Below, in pieces: positions 1 through 6,630 of a DNA stretch of 12,808 bases (positions within the stretch are counted from its first letter, which is position 1; the number at the start of each line of letters is the position of its first letter). Position numbers and translations under genes: made by a program. The notes below the pieces were generated by a model. It did no database searches. It had not been told where the DNA came from and saw only the letters and a program-made list of their open reading frames with translations. The DNA is taken from contig JAMOSL010000076.1 of NCBI GenBank assembly GCA_027063105.1, positions 1 to 12,808 of the forward strand, written 5' to 3'. This stretch comes from Campylobacteraceae bacterium. GTDB taxonomy: Bacteria > Campylobacterota > Campylobacteria > Campylobacterales > Sulfurovaceae.

Positions 1-2
1 TG

Positions 3-347
3 GTATTATCATCAGAAAAAAAAGATATAGGTATTCTTAGAGCTATAGGTTGGAGTATTAAGGATATATTAAAATTAAAATTTTATGAAACATTCGTAGT
101 TGTTTTAATATCATTTATTTTAGGCGTTATTTTAGCTTATATATATATTTTTATATTCAATGCTCCATTAATTAAAGATATATTTTTAGGGGGAGAAAAT
201 TTAGAAAATAGTCTTTCTTTTATACCAACAGTTGAATTTGGAATTCTTAGTTCAATACTTATTTTTTATGCTGTGCCATTTTTTGCTTCGGTTCTTATAC
301 CTGTATGGCGAGTAGCAGTTACTTCCCCAAAAGAGGCTATGTTATGA
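3..347 (+). CDS. FtsX-like ABC transporter permease, C-terminal part (5' end outside window)
   Basis: The open frame runs from the window edge to TGA at 345-347 and gives the last 114 residues. It begins inside the cytoplasmic stretch typical of FtsX/MacB/LolC permeases (SSEKKDIGILRAIGWS, then an amphipathic helix ending in FYE). Two long hydrophobic segments follow, at about residues 31-53 and 80-100, separated by a short extracytoplasmic loop. It closes with the family's usual tail, PVWRVAVTSPKEAML, where the x-P-x-E-A-L ending marks the cytoplasmic end of the last helix. The ATPase gene starts inside its stop codon (ATGA at 344-347), so the two are translationally coupled and should form one inner-membrane transporter. 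The substrate cannot be read from this fragment; lipoprotein, peptide or other export are all possible. Confidence 0.88.
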   Translation, partial: VLSSEKKDIGILRAIGWSIKDILKLKFYETFVVVLISFILGVILAYIYIFIFNAPLIKDIFLGGENLENSLSFIPTVEFGILSSILIFYAVPFFASVLIPVWRVAVTSPKEAML

Positions 348-1012
348 TAACTTTAAGTTCTATAGATAAGATATTTAATGAAAATACTCCACAAGAGTTT
401 AAAGCTCTAAAAAATATTAATTTAGAGATAAAAAATGGAGAAACAATCATTCTAAGTGGAGTTAGTGGAAGTGGAAAATCAACACTTTTATCTATTATAG
501 CTTCACTTGATAGACCAAGTAATGGAATGGTTAATGTTAATGGTGAATTGGTTAGTAAACTACCAGATTATCATGCATCTCTATATCGTTCTAAAGAGAT
601 AGGTTTTATATTCCAACATTTTAATCTTTTAGAATCTTTAACTGTAGAAGATAATATATTAGCTCCATTAATTCCATTAAATATAGATATTTTAGAAGCT
701 AAAAAGATGGTTAATAAAGCTATGAAAAAGGCACATATAGAGCATAAAGCTTCACAGACTATAAGAGCATTATCAGGTGGAGAAAAACAAAGATGTGCAA
801 TAGCCAGAGCATTAGTGAGAGAACCTAATATAATAATCTGTGATGAGCCAACAGCAAACTTAGATAAAGAAAATTCTCTTAAATTTATAGAAATATTACA
901 TCAACTAAACCTTGAAAATAAGACAATAATAGTAGCAACACATGATTCCCTATTTCAAAATTTAGACTTTAATAGCAGATTAATATATATGGAAGATGGG
1001 GTTATCTTATGA
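344..1012 (+). CDS. ABC transporter ATP-binding protein, LolD/MacB type
   Basis: This is the 222-residue nucleotide-binding subunit partnering the FtsX-like permease. Visible motifs are Walker A GVSGSGKST (39-47), Q-loop Q91 in FIFQHFNLL, signature LSGGE (143-147), Walker B IIICDEP with D167 and E168, D-loop ANLD (171-174) and H-loop H200 in ATHD. All catalytic residues are present. An in-frame start lies 13 codons upstream at 305, but ATG 344 is preferred: it forms the ATGA overlap with the permease, has AGAGG seven bases upstream, and begins the protein where the family normally begins. The stop at 1010-1012 overlaps another ATG (1009), the start of a third operon gene that is now only a remnant. 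The length is typical of LolD-like ATPases; the transported substrate is unknown. Confidence 0.95.
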   Translation: MITLSSIDKIFNENTPQEFKALKNINLEIKNGETIILSGVSGSGKSTLLSIIASLDRPSNGMVNVNGELVSKLPDYHASLYRSKEIGFIFQHFNLLESLTVEDNILAPLIPLNIDILEAKKMVNKAMKKAHIEHKASQTIRALSGGEKQRCAIARALVREPNIIICDEPTANLDKENSLKFIEILHQLNLENKTIIVATHDSLFQNLDFNSRLIYMEDGVIL

Positions 1013-1100
1013 AATATTATTTTAATTAAGTTTTATATTAACAATTAGCTATAATGATATGAAGATAATTCAAGGATATATATATAAGCAAACTAAATAA
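1009..1100 (+). pseudogene. Remnant 5' end of the third gene of the ABC operon
   Basis: An ATG overlapping the ATPase stop (ATGA at 1009-1012) reads MKYYFN and then hits TAA at 1027. If one base is restored near 1026, reading continues LSFILTISYNDMKIIQ and onward to TAA at 1098, giving a sensible start with a hydrophobic core, about 30 residues in all. The ATGA coupling matches that between the permease and ATPase genes, so this was probably a third co-transcribed gene. Everything beyond about 1085 is replaced by the mcrB coding sequence in another frame. I cannot name the protein from 30 residues. The alternative is that this is chance open reading in AT-rich leader DNA. Confidence 0.45.
1050..1076 (+). 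promoter_or_regulatory. Candidate mcrB promoter -10 box and ribosome binding site
   Basis: A perfect TATAAT lies at 1050-1055 in very AT-rich DNA, with no clear -35 box, as is usual in Campylobacterota. AAGGA at 1072-1076 lies seven bases before the ATA codon at 1084. Together they give a leader of roughly 20 nt for mcrB. The sites are seen in the sequence; their function is inferred. Confidence 0.45.
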
Positions 1101-2262
1101 AATATTTTACGGCCCAGCAGGAACAGGAAAAACAAGAAGAGCTATAGAAGAGGCTGTTCAAATTGTGCAAAATAATGAAAATAAAGCTTTATTAAAAGAT
1201 TATACAAAGATATTAAAAACCTTTCAGACATCATCTAATCCATTAAGTTTAAATATTCCATTTGAATATATTCAACGCATACAAAAAGAGACTAACTTAG
1301 AAAAAATTTTAGATTCTATTCCTAGAAAATATAAAATTTCATTAGATGAGATGAAAGCATATAAAACTGATTATAATAAATATCCACTTATTGAAACCGT
1401 AACTTTTCATCCAAGCTATGCTTATCAAGATTTTGTAGAGGGAATCTCAGTAGAAACAACTCCAAAAAATCAAATTATATATAGTGTAAAAGATGGTATT
1501 TTTAAAAAAATTTGTGATAGAGCCATAGCAAATCCAACATATAAATATATATTACTTATTGATGAAATTAATAGAGGTGATATATCTTCTATCTTTGGTG
1601 AATTATTTACTTTACTTGAAGACTCTAAAAGAAAAGATGAAGAAGAAGAGATGTCAATTAATCTACCTTATTCTAAAGATGATAAAGGTAATCCAAAAAA
1701 ATTAACAGTACCAAATAATTTACATATTGTTGCAACTATGAATACTGTAGATAAATCTATTGCCCTTATTGATGTAGCCTTAAGACGAAGATTTGATTTT
1801 GAGGAGTGTATGCCACAATATAATTTGGAAGAATTTACTAAATATAAGGAGACTAATAATATAGATTTATCCATATTATTAAAAAGTATGAATGAGAGAA
1901 TTACTATTTTGAAAAATGAACACTATCAAATAGGACACTCTTATTTTTTAAATATTAAAACGATTGAAGCGCTTCAAAAAGTAATGAGAAAAAATATTAT
2001 TCCATTACTTCAAGAGTATTTTTATGATGATTGGGAATCAATTTGTGCTGTATTAAATCAGTCATATAAATTTAAGACTAAAAACTTTTTATTTGATATT
2101 ACTGATGGGAAAGACAATAAAGCTATTTTTGATAAAGAGTTTGACCATTTAATAGAACATCAAAATAAAAAAATATTTATATCTAAAAAGTTTCTAATTA
2201 AAGATGAATTTGATACAAAGTTATTTTTAGAAGCTATAAAATCAATCTATACGAAGAGATAA
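1084..2262 (+). CDS. mcrB: McrB-like AAA+ GTPase/ATPase of a McrBC-type restriction system, apparent ATA start
   Basis: This is the motor subunit of a modification-dependent or McrBC-like restriction system; McrB-family rings hydrolyse nucleotide and drive the McrC nuclease on DNA. From ATA 1084 it has 392 residues: Walker A GPAGTGKT at 10-17, Walker B LLIDEINRGD with D160 and E161, the family-specific MNTVDKS at about 219-225, and ALRRRF at about 232-237 carrying the arginine-finger region. The frame is open back to TAA at 1066 but contains no ATG, GTG or TTG before GTG 1165, and starting there would remove Walker A. AAGGA at 1072-1076, seven bases before ATA-AGC-AAA, suggests an ATG changed to ATA or a rare start. 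The N-terminal DNA-binding domain of E. coli McrB is absent; the protein begins at the AAA+ core. mcrC starts nine bases downstream. Confidence 0.85.
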   Translation: MSKLNKIFYGPAGTGKTRRAIEEAVQIVQNNENKALLKDYTKILKTFQTSSNPLSLNIPFEYIQRIQKETNLEKILDSIPRKYKISLDEMKAYKTDYNKYPLIETVTFHPSYAYQDFVEGISVETTPKNQIIYSVKDGIFKKICDRAIANPTYKYILLIDEINRGDISSIFGELFTLLEDSKRKDEEEEMSINLPYSKDDKGNPKKLTVPNNLHIVATMNTVDKSIALIDVALRRRFDFEECMPQYNLEEFTKYKETNNIDLSILLKSMNERITILKNEHYQIGHSYFLNIKTIEALQKVMRKNIIPLLQEYFYDDWESICAVLNQSYKFKTKNFLFDITDGKDNKAIFDKEFDHLIEHQNKKIFISKKFLIKDEFDTKLFLEAIKSIYTKR

Positions 2263-2271
2263 AATCTATTT

Positions 2272-3885
2272 ATGAATGATATTCTAACTGTTAGTGAACA
2301 TCAAAAGATTTTAGTTTCTGAAAAAAGGGATATTCAAAATAATACCATCTCTAATGAAGATAAAAAAGTTTTATTTAATGTTACTTATCAAGATAAAAAA
2401 GGCGAGACTCGTTATATTGTTTCTCGTAGTGGAAACCGTGGTGATGAAATTAAAGTAAATTCTATTGTGGGTTCTGTCTCTTTAAAAACTGGACTTACAC
2501 TTGAAATATTACCTAAGTTTGCTAAAAATAATTTAGATGAAGAGAGTGTTAAACAACATCGTAAAATGCTCTTAAATATTTTGCGTGTTTCTAATGAAAA
2601 AAACTTTATCTCTTCTGCTTCTCAAAGTTCTAAACTTGTAGCTGATGAGATGCCTTTGCTACATTATGTGATAGAACTCTTTAGTGTAGAACTATTACAT
2701 ACTCTAAGAAGTGGAACTTATGCTACTTATACAAAAAAAGTAGAAAATAGTTCTTTTATTAGAGGGAATATACTTATTTCTAAAACCATTCAAAATAATA
2801 TTATAGATAAATCAAAAGTCTATCACTCTTATCAACAACATTCAAGTAATAATCTTTTAATGCAAATATTTAGAAGTCTTTCTAAACTTTTACTCAATGA
2901 TAATAATCTCTCTTATAAAGCCAAACAAACTTTACATGAAGTTTATCTTTTACTTGATGAGGTAGATATTATTCCTCTAAAAAAAGAAGATTTTAAATCT
3001 ATGATTTTTAATAGACTTAATGATAAATTTGAAATACTTTTTAACCAAGCAGAATTTATATTTAATCAATATATGCCTTTTACCTCTCATATAAATTCCA
3101 CACCATTTTGGGCAATCCTCTTTGATATGAACTATCTTTTTGAAAAGTTTTGTGCTTATTTATTAAGACAATCAAATATACAGACCCAAGAACAAAGTAT
3201 AATTAAATGTTTTAAAAATGAAGAGAAAACAGTAAATGCTAAACCTGATTTTATTTTATCTCAAGAGGATAATATAATTGTAGCTGATGCAAAATGGAAA
3301 TTATTATCAAAAGATAAACCTATTTATGGCTTAGATGCTCAAAACTTTTGGCAACTTTTTTCTTATATGAATTTAGTTTCATCAAAGGAACAAGTTAATG
3401 GATATTTTATTGTTCCTAAAAATAATAATGACTTTGAAGATGAAATTATTTTTACACCTATTGAAGAAGGTAATAAATCTATTAGTATTTTGAGTATTGA
3501 TTTTTCTTTGGATTTTGATGAATTGATTGAGAAGTATAGGTTTGAGATTATAGATGGTGTGTTGAAGTTAAAAGTTAAGGTTATTGAGAAAGAAGAAGTT
3601 GAACAAAAATTAGAAGTTGTAAAAGAGGAAGAAGAATTTAAATTTAATTTAGAAGATTTTATAAATGAATTAGAGATATTACATCATAATAAAAATATAA
3701 GAAAAAATTTATCTCCTAGTCGAATAAATAATAAATTTAAAAATCTTTATTATCTTAGAAAACTTAATAAAATAAATATTGATAATTTAGAAATAATTAA
3801 TATTCCAAAAAATATTACAAAGTTTAAAGAAATCAATATATTAAATCTTAAAAATAATAATATTACAATCTTAATAAAATATTAG
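2272..3885 (+). CDS. mcrC: McrC-like PD-(D/E)xK nuclease with frameshift-truncated C-terminal extension
   Basis: This is the nuclease subunit partnering McrB. Residues 1 to about 415 match the McrC layout: an N-terminal beta-rich region with EILPKF (78-83), the RGNIL segment (164-168) with a following SSNNLLMQIF, DMNYLFEKF (285-293), and the nuclease core PD (325-326) followed by DAK (339-341) and QLFSY (361-365). The E. coli protein ends soon after this core. Here a charged Glu/Lys-rich linker (about 436-457) leads to LRR-like sequence (about 490-530, INILNLKNNN) before TAG at 3883. The reading then resumes in another frame without a start codon, so the natural product was probably about 1083 residues. 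G+C drops visibly after about 3600, suggesting the extension has a different origin. The nuclease domain itself is intact, so the truncated protein could still work with McrB. Confidence 0.88.
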   Translation: MNDILTVSEHQKILVSEKRDIQNNTISNEDKKVLFNVTYQDKKGETRYIVSRSGNRGDEIKVNSIVGSVSLKTGLTLEILPKFAKNNLDEESVKQHRKMLLNILRVSNEKNFISSASQSSKLVADEMPLLHYVIELFSVELLHTLRSGTYATYTKKVENSSFIRGNILISKTIQNNIIDKSKVYHSYQQHSSNNLLMQIFRSLSKLLLNDNNLSYKAKQTLHEVYLLLDEVDIIPLKKEDFKSMIFNRLNDKFEILFNQAEFIFNQYMPFTSHINSTPFWAILFDMNYLFEKFCAYLLRQSNIQTQEQSIIKCFKNEEKTVNAKPDFILSQEDNIIVADAKWKLLSKDKPIYGLDAQNFWQLFSYMNLVSSKEQVNGYFIVPKNNNDFEDEIIFTPIEEGNKSISILSIDFSLDFDELIEKYRFEIIDGVLKLKVKVIEKEEVEQKLEVVKEEEEFKFNLEDFINELEILHHNKNIRKNLSPSRINNKFKNLYYLRKLNKINIDNLEIINIPKNITKFKEINILNLKNNNITILIKY

Positions 3886-5522
3886 AATTAAAGAATTTAA
3901 AGTCTTTATTAATAGACAAAAAGATAATAGGATATAATTTAGAAATATTAGGAAAGTTACAATTAAATAGCGTAAATATTTATGATGAAAATAAAAATAA
4001 TCTAAATATATACATTAAATTATTATTACCTAAAACTAAAGTTATTGAAGAGAAGTCCAAGCAAGTTAATGAATATGACAATTTAGCACTTAAAGATTAT
4101 AAAAAACTAGTTCAAAATAGAGAATTAGAATTAAAATATGCTAAAGACACTTCAGAAAGATTTTATAATATAAGAAAATATATATCTTCTAATACAGATG
4201 ATTTAGAAGTTTTAAATGAATTATCTAAACATAGAATTGATGAAGAAATTGTAGAAAACATAAGTTTTAAAACTCATAATAATAGTAAATTTAAAGATAT
4301 TGTTAAAAATAATAATACTATTTTTACAACTGAAACAATGGATAGAATTGCAAAATATAAAGAATATTATAATAAGAATACTAATTCTTTAATACATCAA
4401 GTTGCTTCAAGTTATAGATTAAGTTTAGAGACTCGTGAATATTTATTTGAAAGATATAAAAATGATAAAAATATTTTAGAAAATCTAAATAATAATAGTT
4501 TAGATATATTTAAATTATATAATTTTCAAAACAAGTTATTAAAAGAATTATCGGGTAATTTATATAATAATGGGGATATATTTAATGCTATAAATATAAA
4601 TCCTAATAAGAAAAAAGATGCTAAAAAATCAATACCTATCAGTAATGTAAAAAATCCTAAAAATAATATAACAAAAGAAAAAATAGTAAAAAAGACAAAG
4701 CAAAATAACATAAATAATAAATATGATGACTATTATGAATTAGCATTAGAATCTTTTAATAGTAAAAATTTTGAAGATTCTTTGGAATATTTAAAAGAAT
4801 CTAAAGCACCAATAGATATTATAGATAAATTGAGAAATAATATAGAAAAAGAGATAGGTAAACCATTTAATTATATTAAAGAAGAATTATTAATAATTAA
4901 ACAAATATTTGATGATGAGCATAGAACAGATATGAAAAAATATATTAAAGAATTAAAATTACAAAATTATCCTCATCTTAAATTTATTATTCCTAAATTA
5001 ACAGCTCAAGAAATTAATAGTTTAACTTTTATTTTAACCTATATTGAGAATATAAATAATAATAAAGATTTATATATTAAAACTATTGATGAATTTTATA
5101 AAATAGTAGAGAATAGTTTAATTAATGTTTCAGAAGAACAAAATAAAACTTTAGAAAATAATGTATTAGCTTGGAAAGATTTAGATACAGGTTTAATTTG
5201 GGAAGTTAATAAAAAGAAAAGTTATTTTAAATTTACTTCTGCAAAAGATATTATTAAAAAATTAAATAGTCAAGAATATGCAGGGTTTAAAGATTGGAGA
5301 CTACCAACAATAGATGAATTAAAAAGTTTAATAAGTGATAATCCTTTTCACAAAAGTTATATTAAAAAGCCTTTAAATAGTGAAATGAATAATTTATATT
5401 GGATAAGTACATCAAATTCAAATAATATATCAATGATGAATTTTAAGACAAAAAGAGAAGAGAATGTAAAATCAGGCTATCATGCATCTTTTATATGTGT
5501 AAGAGGAAAAATTAATATATAA
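3867..5522 (+). CDS. C-terminal half of the McrC fusion: LRR, helical repeats and DUF1566/Lcl-type domain (split off by frameshift)
   Basis: This frame is open from 3861 but has no ATG, GTG or TTG until ATG 4338, and that ATG has no ribosome binding site. It therefore reads as the continuation of mcrC. Adding one base at 3867/3868 turns the end of mcrC into a regular leucine-rich repeat (LNLKNNNITNLNKILELKN). After the LRR part come helical repeats (about 4090-4520; motifs such as ISSNTDDLEVLNELSKH), a Lys/Asn-rich linker (about 4600-4710), a TPR-like helix pair (YELALESFNSKNFEDSLEYL), a helical stretch, and from about 5169 a DUF1566/Lcl-type domain: WKDLDTGLIWEV, DWRLPTIDELKSL, YWISTS and a final FICVRG. 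DUF1566 domains occur in many surface and sensory proteins and their role is not settled. If used alone, the product from 4338 would be 394 residues. Confidence 0.7.
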   Translation, partial: NLNKILELKNLKSLLIDKKIIGYNLEILGKLQLNSVNIYDENKNNLNIYIKLLLPKTKVIEEKSKQVNEYDNLALKDYKKLVQNRELELKYAKDTSERFYNIRKYISSNTDDLEVLNELSKHRIDEEIVENISFKTHNNSKFKDIVKNNNTIFTTETMDRIAKYKEYYNKNTNSLIHQVASSYRLSLETREYLFERYKNDKNILENLNNNSLDIFKLYNFQNKLLKELSGNLYNNGDIFNAININPNKKKDAKKSIPISNVKNPKNNITKEKIVKKTKQNNINNKYDDYYELALESFNSKNFEDSLEYLKESKAPIDIIDKLRNNIEKEIGKPFNYIKEELLIIKQIFDDEHRTDMKKYIKELKLQNYPHLKFIIPKLTAQEINSLTFILTYIENINNNKDLYIKTIDEFYKIVENSLINVSEEQNKTLENNVLAWKDLDTGLIWEVNKKKSYFKFTSAKDIIKKLNSQEYAGFKDWRLPTIDELKSLISDNPFHKSYIKKPLNSEMNNLYWISTSNSNNISMMNFKTKREENVKSGYHASFICVRGKINI

Positions 5523-5532
5523 TTACTCTATC

Positions 5533-5721
5533 TCACTTAGAAGAAAAAGATAGATTTCTGCTCATACTGAAGTCGTTTGCTAGTATATCTCTTCTTCTTT
5601 TTGATGCACTTTTATCTGTTGTATATTGAATTATTTTATATATTATTAGTGAAAATTCTTGACCTTGTCTAGCACATCTTCCGAATAGTTGCATATCTAC
5701 CGTTCCATAAAACCTATTCAA
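5533..5721 (-). pseudogene. Decayed C-terminal fragment of a SecA-like motor ATPase
   Basis: This 62-codon minus-strand frame, opening at TTG, reads VDMQLFGRCARQGQEFSL near its start. That resembles helicase motif VI of SecA-like ATPases (R-x-D-x-QL-x-GR-x-x-RQGDPG). It ends in KRRRDILANDFSMSRNLSF, resembling the Arg-rich helix and Leu-Ser-Phe tail that end SecA-like proteins linked to export gene clusters. The segments between and before these are missing, so it looks like an internally deleted 3' remnant. The first codons follow a stop and no ribosome binding site is evident. Assignment rests on motif recall only; chance similarity of a short frame is possible. Confidence 0.45.
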
Positions 5722-5740
5722 CCCTACTTATAATTAAGTA

Positions 5741-5923
5741 TTATTGATGTTTACTTCCTGCTTCAACGATACTAGTTAAATTTAAAAAACTAGCTCCTAA
5801 ATCCATTGCCGTTATCTGCACAGGCGTTACTTTCCGATGAACTATCGGTAGTTTTATTAAAGCTTTTTTATAAAAAGTTATTTTATCTTGGTTTTTGATA
5901 TAAATAACACTAAGAATTATATC
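5741..5923 (-). pseudogene. Possible second decayed gene fragment
   Basis: This stretch is 60 codons of open minus-strand frame with no start codon near its beginning, ending at TAA (5743-5741). It is less AT-rich than the surrounding DNA and reads like protein (for example RKVTPVQITAMDLGASFLNL then VEAGSKH). The fall toward a Val-x-x-Gly turn faintly recalls membrane-fusion (HlyD-type) proteins, which often neighbour SecA-like export ATPases, but I do not recognise it securely. It lies upstream of the SecA-like fragment in the same direction, so the two may be traces of one lost export operon. Confidence 0.25.
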
Positions 5924-5928
5924 TTATA

Positions 5929-5955
5929 GAATTTATTCTTTACTTAAATAAATTC
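5929..5955 (-). terminator. Inverted repeat just after yaiI, possible weak terminator
   Basis: GAATTTATT (5929-5937) and AATAAATTC (5947-5955) form a perfect 9-bp inverted repeat with a 9-nt loop, beginning two bases beyond the yaiI stop codon. The position suits a transcript end, but the stem is almost all A-T and no clean U-tract follows on the minus strand, so intrinsic termination is uncertain. Confidence 0.3.
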
Positions 5956-5957
5956 CT

Positions 5958-6401
5958 TTAAATTTTACCCAAAAAAGCGTTAAATTGATTAGCAAATTCT
6001 CGAACATCTTTTTCTCCAAAAGCTTTTGGTCCACCAGTTATCTCTCCAGCTTCTCTCATCTCTTGCATGAAATTTCTCATTGTTAGATATTGTTTTATAT
6101 TAGCGACAGAATATAACTCTCCTCTATGGTCTATTGCATGAGCATTTTTACTAATAATTCTATCTGCTAGAGGAATATCAGCTGTAATAACTAAATCTTT
6201 TTCCTCTACCATCTCTACTATTTTATGGTCAGCTTCATCTGCTCCTTGTTCTACAATTAGATAAGTTATATGATTTGACTGACCTATATTTATTTTTTTA
6301 TTTGCAATAACAAAAGTTTCTAGTTGTAATCTATTTATCGCTTTTAAAACAATCGGTTTTAGTAAATTTGGAAAAGCATCTCCGTCTATAAATAACTTCA
6401 T
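5958..6401 (-). CDS. yaiI: YaiI/YqxD family protein (UPF0178, DUF188)
   Basis: At 147 residues this is close to the usual family length of about 150. It has the family's N-terminal MKLFIDGDAFPN, with acidic residues D6 and D8 in a PIN-like nuclease-fold arrangement, then VEQGADEADHKIV, LVITADIPLADRII, a HRGELY segment and the C-terminal GGPKAFGEKDVREFANQFN. The conserved acidic residues resemble those of metal-dependent nucleases, but the cellular role of the family is not established. Its ATG follows the TAA of ywbE immediately (no gap), so the two are co-transcribed and probably coupled. No membrane segment or signal peptide is visible; the protein should be cytoplasmic. Confidence 0.93.
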   Translation of the reverse strand: MKLFIDGDAFPNLLKPIVLKAINRLQLETFVIANKKINIGQSNHITYLIVEQGADEADHKIVEMVEEKDLVITADIPLADRIISKNAHAIDHRGELYSVANIKQYLTMRNFMQEMREAGEITGGPKAFGEKDVREFANQFNAFLGKI

Positions 6402-6593
6402 TTACAGAATCTCTTTGACTCTTCCCACTTCACCAGAAGTTAGTTTTACTTTAATACCATGAGGATGAGTTGAAGAATTTGTTAAAATTCTCTGCACTGT
6501 TCCCTCTGTTAGTGTTCCACATCTTTGATGCTCTTTTAATACAATTTTAACATCTATTCCAGATTTAATATCAGCCCGTTTTTGTCCATTCAT
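6402..6593 (-). CDS. ywbE: YwbE family small protein
   Basis: This 63-residue protein matches the YwbE (DUF2196) family along its length: GQKRADIKSGIDVKIVLKEH, QRCGTLTEGTVQRILTNS, HPHGIKVKL and a final GEVGRVKEIL. The alternating beta-strand pattern with Gly turns suggests a small SH3-like or KOW-like barrel; its function is unknown. The ATG is preceded by AAGGA at good spacing and by its own extended -10 promoter, separating it from the acyltransferase gene upstream. It abuts yaiI, whose start follows its stop without a gap. Confidence 0.92.
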   Translation of the reverse strand: MNGQKRADIKSGIDVKIVLKEHQRCGTLTEGTVQRILTNSSTHPHGIKVKLTSGEVGRVKEIL

Positions 6594-6619
6594 TAATTTT
6601 CCTTTTTTGATAGTTTGAA

Positions 6620-6628
6620 ATTATAGCA
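6620..6628 (-). promoter_or_regulatory. Extended -10 promoter for ywbE-yaiI
   Basis: On the minus strand, TGCTATAAT (6628-6620) is a perfect TGn-TATAAT extended -10 element in the 37-nt gap between the acyltransferase stop and the ywbE start. It predicts a transcript start near 6613 and a leader of about 20 nt containing AAGGA. No -35 box is recognisable at standard spacing, which an extended -10 tolerates. Confidence 0.55.
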
Positions 6629-6630
6629 TA

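Larger units (their letters stand above)
5523..5957. other. Junction region without an intact gene
   Basis: This 435-base stretch separates the convergent McrC fusion gene and yaiI. It holds the two decayed minus-strand fragments and the inverted repeat listed separately. I see no tRNA, no insertion-sequence ends and no CRISPR-like repeats. Its G+C is higher between about 5690 and 5860 than in the McrC extension, consistent with older coding DNA in decay. Confidence 0.6.

Noticed and set aside
4338..5522. ATG 4338 as the true start of an independent DUF1566 gene
   Set aside because: No ribosome binding site precedes it, and the frame is open 159 codons further upstream with no start, continuing an LRR begun in mcrC.
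5527..5554. TCTATC/GATAGA inverted repeat just after the McrC fusion stop
   Set aside because: Six base pairs with a 16-nt loop and no T-tract is expected by chance in this composition and overlaps the SecA-like remnant.
1023..5739. TAATTAAGT at 1023-1031 and again at 5731-5739, as a target-site duplication around the restriction module
   Set aside because: Nine AT-rich bases shared between two AT-rich stretches is weak, and no transposase or integrase gene lies between them.
5826..5855. CCGAT-loop-ATCGG hairpin followed by a short T-rich stretch on the + strand, as a terminator of the McrC fusion gene
   Set aside because: The stem is only 5 bp, about 300 bases beyond the stop codon, and it lies inside protein-like minus-strand sequence.
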